Origin: Alphaproteobacteria bacterium
GTDB lineage: Bacteria; Pseudomonadota; Alphaproteobacteria; Rhizobiales; Aestuariivirgaceae
Length of the DNA stretch: 11,660 nucleotides
Assembly (NCBI GenBank): GCA_020441605.1
Contig: JAGRLX010000161.1
Coordinates: 1-11,660, forward strand
Direction: 5' to 3'
The notes beneath the pieces are model-generated. The model saw nothing but the letters and a program-made list of their open reading frames with translations. It was not told the DNA's origin and ran no database searches. Position 1 is the stretch's first letter. Each line of letters opens with the position of its first letter. Shown here piece by piece: positions 1 through 8,248 of the stretch. Both the position numbers and the translations under genes were made by a program.

Positions 1-1
1 C

Positions 2-520
2 AACAGCCCATGGGCTGGATCGCGTCGCCGCTATGATGCCTCCTATGGCATCCGCAGGGCCGACGATCTGGCAGCTGTGGTGGCCTTTTTCGAAGCGCGT
101 TCAGGGCGACTGCGCGGCTTCCGCTGGAAGGACTGGTCGGACTACAAGTCGTGTCTGCCGTCGGCAATGCCAGCTGCCACTGACCAGTTGATCGGCCAGG
201 GCAATGGCACGGTGACGGCGTTTCAACTGGTCAAGACCTACGCTTCGGGTCTGCAATCCTATGTGCGGGCGGTCAACAAGCCCGTCGCCGGAACTACGCT
301 CGTGGCGGTCGGCGGCGTGCCGCAATCATCGGGCTGGACGGCTGATATGACGACCGGCATTGTGTCCTTCGCGACGCCGCCCGCCAATGGTGCTTCAGTA
401 ACTGCGGGCTTCGAGTTCGACGTGCCGGTGCGCTTTGACAGTGATCTGCTCGATGTGACGCTCGATATTGAACGCCTGGGCTCCATCACCTCTATTCCGC
501 TGGTGGAGATCAGGCTGTGA
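2..520 (+). CDS. Distal tail protein, DUF2460 family (GTA gp12-like), 5' partial
   Basis: This is the C-terminal part of a DUF2460/TIGR02217 protein, the distal tail protein (gp12) that forms a ring at the tip of GTA and siphophage tails. The reading frame is open from base 2, and the GTG at 77 is only an internal valine: the residues before it (RYDASYGIRRADDL) belong to the conserved family core that leads into FFEARSGRLRGFRWKDW, so the real start lies upstream of the window. The rest is a beta-rich region ending in a short segment typical of the family (LDVTLDIERLGSITSIPLVEIRL region). Its stop overlaps the start of the hub gene by four bases (GTGA), which suggests translational coupling. 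Identification rests on recognised family motifs and on the order of the next three genes. Confidence 0.9.
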   Translation, partial: NSPWAGSRRRYDASYGIRRADDLAAVVAFFEARSGRLRGFRWKDWSDYKSCLPSAMPAATDQLIGQGNGTVTAFQLVKTYASGLQSYVRAVNKPVAGTTLVAVGGVPQSSGWTADMTTGIVSFATPPANGASVTAGFEFDVPVRFDSDLLDVTLDIERLGSITSIPLVEIRL

Positions 521-1401
521 AGGCGGTATCCGCAGGTCTGCAGGCGCATCTCGACACAGGCGCCACCACGCTGTGCTGGTGCTGGAAGATCGAGCGCGCC
601 GACAATGTGATCTTCGGCTTCACCGATCATGACCGCCCGCTCACCCTGGCGGGCGTGATCTATGAACCGGACTCAGGATTCGCCGCGTCGGAACTCCGTG
701 GCCATTCCGACCTGTCGGTCGATGCCCAGGATGCGGAAGGCGTGCTGTCCTCCGACCGCATCACCGAGACCGACATTCTCGATGGCCGCTGGGACAATGC
801 CAGGATCGAGATCTGGCGGGTCAACTGGGCCGATGTCTCGCAGCGTATCCTCATGCGCCGTGGCAACATCGGGCAGGTGAGAAGGGGCAAGGCCGCCTTC
901 GTGGCCGAAGTCCGCTCGCTCGCCCATGTCCTGAACCAGACCGTGGGCCGCACCTTCCAGTACTACTGCGACGCGGCATTGGGTGATGCGCGCTGCGGCG
1001 TGAATCTTGAAGCCGCCGCCCACAAGGGGACCGGAGCGATCGCCGCCGTCAGTGCCGACCGAACATTTACGGCGACGGGACTGTCGAGTTTCGCCTCGAG
1101 CTGGTTCGATCTGGGCCTCGTCGAATGGACGAGCGGCGTGAACGCCGGGCGCAAGGCCGAGATCGCGCGCCACGTTGTGTCGGGCGGCGGCGTTTCGATT
1201 GAACTGTTCGAGGCGCCGGTTCGTTCGATCACGGTGGGCGATGGCTTCATCATCCGCGCGGGCTGTGACAAGCAGTTTGCCACCTGCAAGGCAAAGTTCG
1301 CCAACGGCGTGAACTTCCGGGGGTTTCCGTACATGCCGGGCGACGACACCATTCTCCGCTACGCCAACAGGGGCGACGGCAATACCGGCGAGCCACTCTG
1401 A
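517..1401 (+). CDS. Tail hub protein, DUF2163/phage_BR0599 family (GTA gp13-like)
   Basis: A 294-residue baseplate hub protein of the TIGR02218 family. The N-terminal DUF2163 half (about residues 5-160) carries the family pattern FGFTDHDRPL and later AEVRSL; the C-terminal BR0599 half (about 195-280) ends in the characteristic CDKQFATC...NFRGFPYMPGDD segment. Four cysteines stand in two pairs, C151-x8-C160 and C250-x6-C257. The hub protein of RcGTA and the tail-tip protein L of phage lambda are reported to bind an iron-sulfur cluster, and these four residues are the obvious candidate ligands here (inference). The start is GTG, overlapping the previous stop by four bases. In the particle it should join the distal tail ring to the megatron protein encoded two genes downstream. 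Confidence 0.92.
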   Translation: MKAVSAGLQAHLDTGATTLCWCWKIERADNVIFGFTDHDRPLTLAGVIYEPDSGFAASELRGHSDLSVDAQDAEGVLSSDRITETDILDGRWDNARIEIWRVNWADVSQRILMRRGNIGQVRRGKAAFVAEVRSLAHVLNQTVGRTFQYYCDAALGDARCGVNLEAAAHKGTGAIAAVSADRTFTATGLSSFASSWFDLGLVEWTSGVNAGRKAEIARHVVSGGGVSIELFEAPVRSITVGDGFIIRAGCDKQFATCKAKFANGVNFRGFPYMPGDDTILRYANRGDGNTGEPL

Positions 1402-1406
1402 ACATC

Positions 1407-1865
1407 ATGATGATTTCGGCTTCAGGGACCGCCGCCGATCCGGTGCGGGTGATCAGTGTTGCGCGCTCGTGGCTGGGCACCCCCTATCACGACCAGGCAA
1501 GCGTGAAGGGCGTGGGCTGCGATTGTGCCGGGCTCGCCCGTGGCATCTGGCGCGAAGTGGTGGGCGACGAGCCCACAATGCCGCCGCCTTACTCCCGCGA
1601 CTGGGGTGAAGTGGGCGCGCGTGAGACTTTCGCCTCCTTCGTGCGGCCCTTCATGATCGAGTTCGATCCGGCAACCGCCAGTCCCGGCGCGCTCGTGCTC
1701 TTCCGCATGAAGCGCGGCGGTCCGGCCAAGCACTGCGGCGTTCTTGTGGACGACGGCGCCGTCATCCATGCCATCGAACGCCGCGGCGTGATCGCCGTTC
1801 CCTATGACACCGCGTGGGCTCGCCGGGCGGCCTTCGCCTTCCTTTTTCCTGCTGGAAACCCCTGA
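1407..1865 (+). CDS. NlpC/P60-family tail peptidase (GTA gp14-like, TIGR02219)
   Basis: A 152-residue NlpC/P60 cysteine peptidase of the phage cell-wall peptidase subgroup, expected to cut peptide cross-links of peptidoglycan at the tail tip during DNA entry. The N-terminal motif RSWLGTPYH is followed by GCDCAGLARG, where Cys40 fits the catalytic cysteine of the family, and by KHCGVLVDDGAVIHA, where His109 fits the catalytic histidine and His121 the third polar residue. The full length matches the family. It starts five bases after the hub stop at tandem ATG codons (1407 and 1410); there is no strong Shine-Dalgarno sequence, so coupled translation is likely. No signal peptide is present, as expected for a virion-associated enzyme rather than a secreted host one. 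Confidence 0.92.
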   Translation: MMISASGTAADPVRVISVARSWLGTPYHDQASVKGVGCDCAGLARGIWREVVGDEPTMPPPYSRDWGEVGARETFASFVRPFMIEFDPATASPGALVLFRMKRGGPAKHCGVLVDDGAVIHAIERRGVIAVPYDTAWARRAAFAFLFPAGNP

Positions 1866-1868
1866 TCC

Positions 1869-4800
1869 ATGGCCTCTGTCGTGTTAAGCGTGGTGGGTGG
1901 CGCCATTGGCGGCCCCGCCGGTGCCGCAATCGGTTCCGCCATCGGCGCCGTGATCGACAGCCGTCTCGTGGCGGCGCTCACGCCAACCCAACGCATTGAA
2001 GGCCCCCGGCTCGACAACATCCGGGTCACGACCGCCACCGAGGGGATCGTCATCCCGCGCGTCCATGGCCGCATGCGGGTGGGCGGCAACATCATCTGGG
2101 CGACCGACTTCCGGGAGGAGAAGCAAACCCGGAAGTCAGGCGGCGGCAAAGGGGGAGGCGGCGGCAGGACCAAGACCACGGAGTATCTCTACTTCGCCTC
2201 CTTCGCGGTCGCCCTGTGCGAAGGACCGATTGCCGGGATCGGACGCATCTGGACCGACGGCAAACCCTTCGACATCGAAGGAGTGGTCTGGCGCGTCCAT
2301 AAGGGAACCGAGACCCAAGTGGCCGACCCCCTCATCGAGAGCCTCATGGGTGCCGGCAACGCGCCCGCCTACCGTGGCGTCGCCTACATTGTGTTCGAAG
2401 ACCTGCCGCTGGAAAAATTCGGCAACCGCATTCCGCAATTGTCCTTCGAGGTGTTCCGTCTCATCGACGATCCAGCGGGCGTCGAGCAGGTGGTCAAGGC
2501 GGTAGCGCTCATTCCGGCGGCAGGTGAGTTCGTCTATTCGACCGAGAAAATCCTGCGGAGTTCCAGCGGCACCACCACGCCGGAGAACGTCAATTCGACC
2601 GACGGGCGGCCCGACCTTCTGGTTTCCCTCGATCAGCTGGAAGCGGCCGCCCCCAATCTCGAATCCGTGTCCCTGGTGGTCTCCTGGTTCGGCAATGATC
2701 TACGTTGCGGCCAGTGCCTCATACAGCCGGGTGTCGAGACCCTGACCAAATCGACAACGCCCAGGACATGGAGCGTCAACGGAGTCGCGCGCGCCAATGG
2801 CCATCTCATCAGCCAGGTTTCCGGGGAACCGGCATTTGGCGGCACTCCAGCCGACTTCGCGGTGGTCGAGGCGATCCGGGAATTGAAGGCCCGCGGGCTT
2901 CGGGTCACCTTCTATCCGTTCCTCTTGATGGATGTGCCGGAAGGCAACGCGCTGCCCAATCCCTGGTCCGACAATGCGGGCACCATCGGTCAGGCCAGAT
3001 ATCCCTGGCGCGGGCGTATCACCTGTTCGCCGGCGGCAGGGTTCGCGGGCAGCGTCGACAAGACCCCTGCCGCATCATCGCAGGTCGATGCTTTCTTTGG
3101 TGCGGCGCAAGCGACGGATTTCGCGGTGACGGGCACGACGGTCACATGGACCGGCGGCAGCGACTGGGGCTACCGCCGCATGGTGCTGCACTATGCCAAG
3201 CTTTGCGCCGCCATCAACGCCGCCGATCCTGGCGCCGTCGATGCCTTCCTCATCGGTTCGGAACTGCGTGGGCTCACGCAGGTGCGGTCGGATGCTTCAA
3301 CCTATCCGGCGGTTGTCAAGCTCAAGACTCTCGCCGCCGACGTGAAGGCGATCCTCGGCATCAGTGTGAAAGTTGGCTACGCCGCCGACTGGTCGGAATA
3401 TTTCGGGCACCAGCCCCAGGACGGATCGGGCGACGTGTTCTTCCATCTCGATCCCCTGTGGGCCGATGCCAATGTCGATTTCGTGGGGATCGACAACTAC
3501 ATGCCGCTGGCCGACTGGCGCGACGGCTTTGCCCATGCCGACGCACTTGCCGGCTGGCGGTCGATCTACGAGCGTGATTACCTCGAAGCCAATATCGAGG
3601 GCGGTGAAGGTTTCGACTGGTACTATGCGAGCCAGGCCGATCGCGATGCCCAGGTTCGGACGACGATCACCGACGGTACCTATGGCAAGCCCTGGGTCTT
3701 CCGCTTCAAGGATATTCGCGACTGGTGGTCGAACGTCCATTACGACCGGCCGGGCGGGAAGCAGAACAACCTTCTGCCGGATTCCGATAACCCTCAAAGC
3801 GCCAACTGGACGGCCACGGGGGCGACGAAAACCGGCATCGGCGGCACCCATCTCAACTATTTCACCTTGGCCGCCGATGTAGCCTCGGGCGGCGGCGCGT
3901 TGCATCGCGTCGCGCGGAGCACGGCGGCGGTCATCGCGTCGGGTTCTTACCGGGTGACCTGGCTGTTCAAGGCCGGGACCAGCGGCAAGAGATATCTGCG
4001 GCTGGCGTGCTCCGGGAACTCGCTGGAGATATCCGGCGCCATCGGCGCGGTGCCCTCTTACACGAATTCCGGCTTCACCTATTCCAATTTCATCGAGGCC
4101 GACCTGGGCGGCGGATATTGGCGCGCCCAGATCGACGTGATCACAGGTGCTGCGGCCGCGCTCGCGGTGCAGATTGGTCCCAATAGCGGCACCGCCGGAC
4201 AGACTATCACGTTCGTTGGCGGCGACGTGGTGCGCCTTGATGCCAGCAGTGCGGCAAGCACGGGGTGGGTTCCAAAGTCGAAACCCATCCGCTTCACCGA
4301 AGCCGGGTGCCCGGCGGTAGACAAGGGCGCCAACCAGCCCAACGTCTTCGTCGATCCCAAGTCGTCGGAAAGCCAGTATCCGTATTACTCGAAGGGCAAC
4401 CGCGACGATGCGATACAGCGCCGCTTCCTCGAAGCGCTGCACCACTACTGGAACGCCAACAATCCGGCGGGCGGCCTCTATGGCGGCCCCATGCTCGACC
4501 TGGACGAGCTGGCGGTGTGGTGCTGGGACGCCAGACCCTATCCGGCCTTTCCCGGCCGCTCGGACGTGTGGGGCGATTATCAAAACTGGCAATTCGGCCA
4601 CTGGCTTACCGGCAGGCTCGGTGCGTCGAGCCTTTCCGCACTGGTGCGCGAGCTGTGCGTGCGCGGCGGGCTTGCCGAGGCCGACATCGACGCCGAGCAG
4701 CTTTCGGCCACGGTGCCGGGCTACGTCATCACGGCGCTGGAAAGTGCCAGGGGCTCGATCGAGCCGCTCGCCCGCTTCTACGGCTTCGACGCCACCGAAA

Positions 4801-6287
4801 GCGCTGGTCTGATCCGCTTCGTGCCGCGCGGGACAGCACCCGTTGTCACCATCACCGCCGGCGATCTCGCGATCCGCAGCCGTGCCGACGAGGACATCGA
4901 ACTGGTCCGTGCCCAGGAAACCGAACTGCCGCTCGCCCTCAAGTGGCGGTGTCTCCGCATGGACGAGGACTATGGCGGCATGACCGTCGAGGCCCGCCGT
5001 ATCACTGTTGACACGGCGCGGGTGACGTCCGAGTCCTTCGCCATCGCCACCGCCGGTGCGGAAGCCGACATGCGCTGCCGCCGGTCGCTGATCGAAGCCT
5101 GGGTCCAGAGGGAGACGGCGAAGCTGCAGCTGCCGCCATCACGCCTGGCGTTCGATCCCGCCGATGTGGTGCTGATCGAGCACGACGGACGGCAGCTGGA
5201 GTTCCGTCTGGCGTCCATTGCCGATCAGGATGCGCGCATCGTCGAGGCGCTGCGCACCGATGCCGTCATTTACGGCGCAAGGCCGGGGCCGGAGCGCGTG
5301 CCGAACCTGCCGAAGCCCGTGGTCTTTGGTCCGCCCGTCGTGGCGCTCATGGACCTGCCCATTCTCGATGAGGACGTGCCGGACCATCGTCCCTTCGCAG
5401 CTGTGTTTGCCTCGCCGTGGTATGGGCAGGCCGCGGTCTACAGGAGCCCCACGGAAGACGGCTTCACGCTGCTCGATATGCTCGGCCGCCCGGCCCGCAT
5501 GGGAACGCTATCCTTCGACCTCTATGGCGGTCCTGCCTCGCGTTTCGATCTCGGCAATCAGCTTTATGTCGATCTTCTGTCGGGAACGCTGGCGAGTGTC
5601 AGCGATCTCGATCTTTTCGCCGGGAACAACTCGCTGGCGATCGAGTCGTCGGCGGGCGTCTGGGAGATCGTCCAGTTCGCCAACGCCGAGCTTGTCGCGA
5701 CGAACCGCTACAAGCTGACACGTCTCCTGCGCGGCCAGCGCGGCACGGAAGTCGCCATTGGCAAACCGGCCCCGGTAGGATCGCGTGTGGTCGTGCTCGA
5801 TGACGCCTTGGCGCCCGTGAGCATTGCCTCGACCGACCTCAACCTTGCGTACAACTGGCGGATCGGTCCCGCCTCGAAAGACCCGGCCGATCCAACATAC
5901 GTGCAGCTTGCCTTCATGCCGAAGGGCATCGGGCGCCGGCCTTACTCTGCCGCCCATGTGAGTCAGCCCTGGAAGTTCGCGCGAACGCCTGGCGATCTCA
6001 CAATCTCGTGGAAGCGCCGCACCCGGGCGGTGGCCGGCGACAGCTGGGAGGCCATCGAAGTTCCGCTCTTCGAGGAATCCGAGTCCTACGAAGTCGATAT
6101 CCTCGACGGGGCAACGATCAAACGCACGCTCGCGTCGATCACGGCCAACGTCGTCTACACCGGCGCCCAGCAGATCGCCGACTGGGGTGCGCTGTTAGTG
6201 CCCGGCAATTCGCTGCAAGTCGCCATCTACCAGCTCTCTGCCCAGTTCGGCCGCGGCGCTCGCAAACTCGAAACCCTCTACTTCTGA
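1869..6287 (+). CDS. Megatron tail-tip/host-specificity protein with GTA TIM-barrel domain and an inserted jelly-roll-like domain
   Basis: A 1472-residue protein of the RcGTA gp15 type, the central tail-tip protein that contacts the cell and surrounds the exit channel. In order: a Gly/Ala-rich hydrophobic N-terminus (residues 6-30); beta-rich hub-like domains; a GTA TIM-barrel domain (about 325-905, PF13547 type); a Phage-tail_3 type domain (about 920-1090); and a beta-rich C-terminal region of the Rcc01698 type. Glu465 (GSELRG) and Glu811 (FTEAG) sit where the two acid residues of clan A glycoside hydrolases would be, so a carbohydrate-cleaving role is possible but not shown. Relatives are nearer 1300 residues; the excess is a segment at about 632-799 that splits the barrel (see separate entry). 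The ATG is three bases after the peptidase stop. Confidence 0.93.
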   Translation: MASVVLSVVGGAIGGPAGAAIGSAIGAVIDSRLVAALTPTQRIEGPRLDNIRVTTATEGIVIPRVHGRMRVGGNIIWATDFREEKQTRKSGGGKGGGGGRTKTTEYLYFASFAVALCEGPIAGIGRIWTDGKPFDIEGVVWRVHKGTETQVADPLIESLMGAGNAPAYRGVAYIVFEDLPLEKFGNRIPQLSFEVFRLIDDPAGVEQVVKAVALIPAAGEFVYSTEKILRSSSGTTTPENVNSTDGRPDLLVSLDQLEAAAPNLESVSLVVSWFGNDLRCGQCLIQPGVETLTKSTTPRTWSVNGVARANGHLISQVSGEPAFGGTPADFAVVEAIRELKARGLRVTFYPFLLMDVPEGNALPNPWSDNAGTIGQARYPWRGRITCSPAAGFAGSVDKTPAASSQVDAFFGAAQATDFAVTGTTVTWTGGSDWGYRRMVLHYAKLCAAINAADPGAVDAFLIGSELRGLTQVRSDASTYPAVVKLKTLAADVKAILGISVKVGYAADWSEYFGHQPQDGSGDVFFHLDPLWADANVDFVGIDNYMPLADWRDGFAHADALAGWRSIYERDYLEANIEGGEGFDWYYASQADRDAQVRTTITDGTYGKPWVFRFKDIRDWWSNVHYDRPGGKQNNLLPDSDNPQSANWTATGATKTGIGGTHLNYFTLAADVASGGGALHRVARSTAAVIASGSYRVTWLFKAGTSGKRYLRLACSGNSLEISGAIGAVPSYTNSGFTYSNFIEADLGGGYWRAQIDVITGAAAALAVQIGPNSGTAGQTITFVGGDVVRLDASSAASTGWVPKSKPIRFTEAGCPAVDKGANQPNVFVDPKSSESQYPYYSKGNRDDAIQRRFLEALHHYWNANNPAGGLYGGPMLDLDELAVWCWDARPYPAFPGRSDVWGDYQNWQFGHWLTGRLGASSLSALVRELCVRGGLAEADIDAEQLSATVPGYVITALESARGSIEPLARFYGFDATESAGLIRFVPRGTAPVVTITAGDLAIRSRADEDIELVRAQETELPLALKWRCLRMDEDYGGMTVEARRITVDTARVTSESFAIATAGAEADMRCRRSLIEAWVQRETAKLQLPPSRLAFDPADVVLIEHDGRQLEFRLASIADQDARIVEALRTDAVIYGARPGPERVPNLPKPVVFGPPVVALMDLPILDEDVPDHRPFAAVFASPWYGQAAVYRSPTEDGFTLLDMLGRPARMGTLSFDLYGGPASRFDLGNQLYVDLLSGTLASVSDLDLFAGNNSLAIESSAGVWEIVQFANAELVATNRYKLTRLLRGQRGTEVAIGKPAPVGSRVVVLDDALAPVSIASTDLNLAYNWRIGPASKDPADPTYVQLAFMPKGIGRRPYSAAHVSQPWKFARTPGDLTISWKRRTRAVAGDSWEAIEVPLFEESESYEVDILDGATIKRTLASITANVVYTGAQQIADWGALLVPGNSLQVAIYQLSAQFGRGARKLETLYF
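3762..4265 (+). other. Jelly-roll / carbohydrate-binding-like domain inserted in the TIM barrel (within the megatron CDS)
   Basis: Residues about 632-799 of the megatron protein interrupt the family sequence between NVHYDRPGG and WVPKSKPIRFTEAG, which in typical GTA homologues are separated by only a handful of residues. The inserted stretch begins with NLLPDSDNPQSANWTATG and contains SYRVTWLFKAGTSGKRYLRL and GGYWRAQIDV, a pattern common to jelly-roll domains of phage fibres and to CBM4/9-like modules (short strands, KAG, GYWR). The reading frame stays open and base composition resembles the flanks, so it looks like an accommodated domain rather than recent debris. It ends about 12 residues before Glu811. 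Boundaries are approximate; the sugar-binding role is inferred from fold resemblance only. Confidence 0.72.
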
Positions 6288-6308
6288 TCCTTCCGAGGTT
6301 CATAGCCC

Positions 6309-7493
6309 ATGCCGGATGACAGCACCCATCTGCATTTGCCCTATATCGACGCCAACCAGGCGCAGAAGCATGTGACGCATAACGAGGCCGTCCGGCTCAT
6401 CGATGCGCTGGTCCAGTTGTCGGTGAAGTCCCGCACCCTGACAGCACCTCCCGGAAGCCCCGCCGATGGCGATCGCTACATCGTGGCCTCCGGTGCTACC
6501 GGCGCCTGGGCCGCCTGGGATCTGAACATCGCCTATTGGGTCGATGGCGCCTGGATGAAGCTTGTGCCCCAGGCGGGCTGGCTCGCCTGGATCGAGGCGG
6601 AAGCCATCCACCTCCGCTGGGGTGGATCGGCCTGGAGCGGGCTGACAGTCGCCTCCGTCGATATCTCCGACAGCACCGCGGCCGGAAGGGCAATGCTTAC
6701 GGCGGCGGATGCCGCCGCCCAGACGGCACTTCTCAATACGATGTCGGGCGCCGCCAAGGGACTGGCGCCCGGCGGTGGAACATCCGCCCAGCTGCTCCGG
6801 GGCGACGGAACATGGGGCACGGTGGGCGCGAACGGCATCGCCAGTAACGCCGTCACCAATGCCAAGCTTGCCGACATGGCCCAAGGCACGATCAAGGGCC
6901 GCGTCACGGCGGGCTCGGGCGATCCCGAGGACCTCACCGCCGATCAGGTCAAGGGAATACTGGGAATCCTCACCCGCATCGCCGGGGCCAGTGGTGCTGC
7001 CGGAGCCGATCTCACCTGGCAGGCGCTCGGCGCCGATGCCGCCGCCATCACCGCAACCGCGCCCGCGGCGGTCATGACCACGACCGGGGTTGGCGCGGGC
7101 ACCTGGGCTTTCCAGTACATGATCCGCTACCAGTCGGCGGCTGCGGCAACCGGCATCGGGCTGGCAGTCAATCACAGCGGCACGGTGAGTTTCTTTGTCT
7201 CGCAGTCGCGCATGGTGACGACGGGCGGCGCGGCGGCGACCGGCATCGGCGATCAGACGGCGGCTGTGAACGCAGGTCAGCTCGTCGAAGGCAAGGCTGA
7301 ACGCGCCATCAATGCCATGTCGTCGGCCATGGCGGGCGTCGATACGGCGAACGCCGACATGCTGGTCGTGCTTGAAGGCATCGTCGCGGTGACTGCCTCC
7401 GGCGATCTCGAACTCAAGGTGGCAAGCGAAGTCGCCGGGTCCGGCATCACGATCAAGGCCGGAACCCTGCTTGATCTGAGGAGGATCGCATGA
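6309..7493 (+). CDS. DUF2793 tail-fibre-like protein
   Basis: A 394-residue phage tail-fibre or spike protein. Residues 1 to about 105 form a DUF2793 domain (DSTHLHLPYIDANQAQKHVTHNEA, then PPGSPADGDRYIVA and a Trp-rich WVDGAWMKLVPQ section); this domain recurs in proteins next to GTA-like tail modules. The middle is a fibre linker with recurrent phage motifs (LLRGDGTWGTV; ITNAKLADMAQGTIKGRVTAGSGD-like segment). The C-terminal part (about 250-394) is rich in small residues and twice contains ATGIG; it probably forms the trimeric tip that touches the receptor. A GAGG at 6295-6298 lies suitably before the ATG. The stop overlaps the next start (ATGA). The fibre role is from family context; the receptor is unknown. 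Confidence 0.82.
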   Translation: MPDDSTHLHLPYIDANQAQKHVTHNEAVRLIDALVQLSVKSRTLTAPPGSPADGDRYIVASGATGAWAAWDLNIAYWVDGAWMKLVPQAGWLAWIEAEAIHLRWGGSAWSGLTVASVDISDSTAAGRAMLTAADAAAQTALLNTMSGAAKGLAPGGGTSAQLLRGDGTWGTVGANGIASNAVTNAKLADMAQGTIKGRVTAGSGDPEDLTADQVKGILGILTRIAGASGAAGADLTWQALGADAAAITATAPAAVMTTTGVGAGTWAFQYMIRYQSAAAATGIGLAVNHSGTVSFFVSQSRMVTTGGAAATGIGDQTAAVNAGQLVEGKAERAINAMSSAMAGVDTANADMLVVLEGIVAVTASGDLELKVASEVAGSGITIKAGTLLDLRRIA

Positions 7494-7741
7494 CCGAAGA
7501 CGAAATCCGCGACATCGCCCGCACCGCCGCCCGCGAGGCCGTGCACGAGCTGATGATCAGCCTCGGCGCCGACGTGTCGAACCCGGCGGCCAAGATCGAG
7601 ATGCAGAAGGACTTCCAGTCCCTGCGCGAATGGCGGCAGTCGATGCAGGCGGTCCGCCGGCACGGATTGCTGACTGCCGTCGGCATCATCGTCGTGGGTG
7701 TGCTCGGCCTCATCTACATGAAGTTCAGCCCACGTCCTTAA
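7490..7741 (+). CDS. Small one-TM membrane protein of the lysis region (possible holin/antiholin)
   Basis: An 83-residue protein with a hydrophilic, probably helical N-terminus (MTEDEIRDIARTAAREAVHE), a middle charged section (KDFQSLREWRQSMQAVRRHG) and one clear transmembrane helix at about residues 60-77 (LLTAVGIIVVGVLGLIYM), ending in a short basic/Pro tail. Such proteins are common just downstream of GTA-like tail modules in alphaproteobacterial phages, but I do not know a proven function. Position next to the endolysin makes a holin, antiholin or membrane-anchored accessory role plausible. Start ATG overlaps the fibre stop by four bases and has an excellent GAGGAGG Shine-Dalgarno sequence at 7478-7484. 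Confidence 0.8.
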   Translation: MTEDEIRDIARTAAREAVHELMISLGADVSNPAAKIEMQKDFQSLREWRQSMQAVRRHGLLTAVGIIVVGVLGLIYMKFSPRP

Positions 7742-7772
7742 CCGCACTCATCAATCCATCCCCTTCAACCCG

Positions 7773-7791
7773 GCCCGCGCTTCGCGCGGGC
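7773..7791 (+). terminator. GC-rich hairpin, terminator-like, before the endolysin gene
   Basis: A perfect 8-bp stem (GCCCGCGC at 7773-7780 with GCGCGGGC at 7784-7791) closed by a TTC loop and followed by TTTGTCATTTTC. It could be an intrinsic terminator or attenuator between the tail genes and the endolysin; the T-run is interrupted, so termination may be partial. It ends 22 bases before the endolysin ATG. Confidence 0.6.
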
Positions 7792-7803
7792 TTTGTCATT
7801 TTC

Positions 7804-7810
7804 AGGAGAA
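7804..7810 (+). promoter_or_regulatory. Ribosome binding site fixing the endolysin start
   Basis: AGGAGAA stands 3-5 bases before ATG 7814. This supports 7814 over the in-frame TTG at 7793, which lies inside the hairpin tail and has no such site. Confidence 0.8.
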
Positions 7811-7813
7811 CCC

Positions 7814-8248
7814 ATGCCCACACTTGATAAGGCGAGCGCTCAGCGCCTCGCCAAGGCCCACCCATTGCTCCGGAAGCTGTTCAATGAGGTCGCCAAGCGC
7901 GCCGGCATTGTCATCCTTGACTCGCAGCGCGGACGTGCTGCTCAGGAGCTTGCCTATCGCAGCAGGCGCAGCAAGGCGCGCTTTGGTCAGTCCGCTCACA
8001 ACTGGTCCCCGGCCATTGCTCTCGATGTCTGCCCGAAGCCCATCGACTGGAATAACACCAAGCCCTTCGTGAAACTGGCGAAGGAGATCGTCTTGCCGCT
8101 GGCCAGGGACATGAACATCCCGGTCCGTTGGGGCGGTGATTTCGACATGGATGGCCGGAGCGACGACGAGAAGTTCTTCGATGCCCCGCACTGGGAGCTT
8201 CATCCGTGGCGGAAATGGGCGAGCGGTGCCAAACTCTATGAAGGCTGA
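7814..8248 (+). CDS. Endolysin, M15-type metallopeptidase (VanY/T5 endolysin-like)
   Basis: A 144-residue peptidase, close in size to the T5 L-alanyl-D-glutamate endopeptidase, expected to cleave peptidoglycan stem peptides at lysis. SQRGRAAQE precedes the zinc site: His62 and Asp71 in SAHNWSPAIALD and His126 in PHWEL, with Glu128 nearby, fitting the M15C pattern. Residues 109-119 (DFDMDGRSDDE) form an acidic DxDxDG loop like a calcium-binding loop; calcium control is reported for T5 endolysin, so the same is possible here. There is no signal peptide, so release would depend on a holin. The start is set by a strong ribosome binding site; the last 11 bases overlap the HNH gene. Bond specificity is not decided by sequence alone. 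Confidence 0.9.
   Translation: MPTLDKASAQRLAKAHPLLRKLFNEVAKRAGIVILDSQRGRAAQELAYRSRRSKARFGQSAHNWSPAIALDVCPKPIDWNNTKPFVKLAKEIVLPLARDMNIPVRWGGDFDMDGRSDDEKFFDAPHWELHPWRKWASGAKLYEG

Noticed and set aside
77..520. GTG 77 as start of the first gene
   Set aside because: The frame is open upstream to the window edge and encodes conserved DUF2460 residues before base 77, so this is a truncated gene and not a short one.
2705..3577. 290-codon plus-strand frame inside the megatron gene
   Set aside because: It is an Arg-rich shadow of the real frame, which carries clear family motifs throughout the same stretch.
3297..4601. Long open frame of 434 codons on the minus strand
   Set aside because: It lies wholly antisense to the megatron gene, has a composition typical of GC-rich shadow frames (Arg/Gly/Val/Ile repeats without motifs), and no recognisable domain.
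6300..7175. 291-codon minus-strand frame opposite the fibre gene
   Set aside because: Antisense to a gene with recognised DUF2793 and fibre motifs; the product is Gly/Arg-rich without domains.
7137..7251. Repeated ATGIG motif in the fibre C-terminus as a possible variable-repeat region
   Set aside because: Only two short copies with different flanks; too little for a diversity-generating or recombination repeat, and no reverse transcriptase is present.
7793..7813. TTG 7793 as the endolysin start
   Set aside because: It overlaps the tail of the hairpin and lacks a ribosome binding site, whereas ATG 7814 has AGGAGAA in place.
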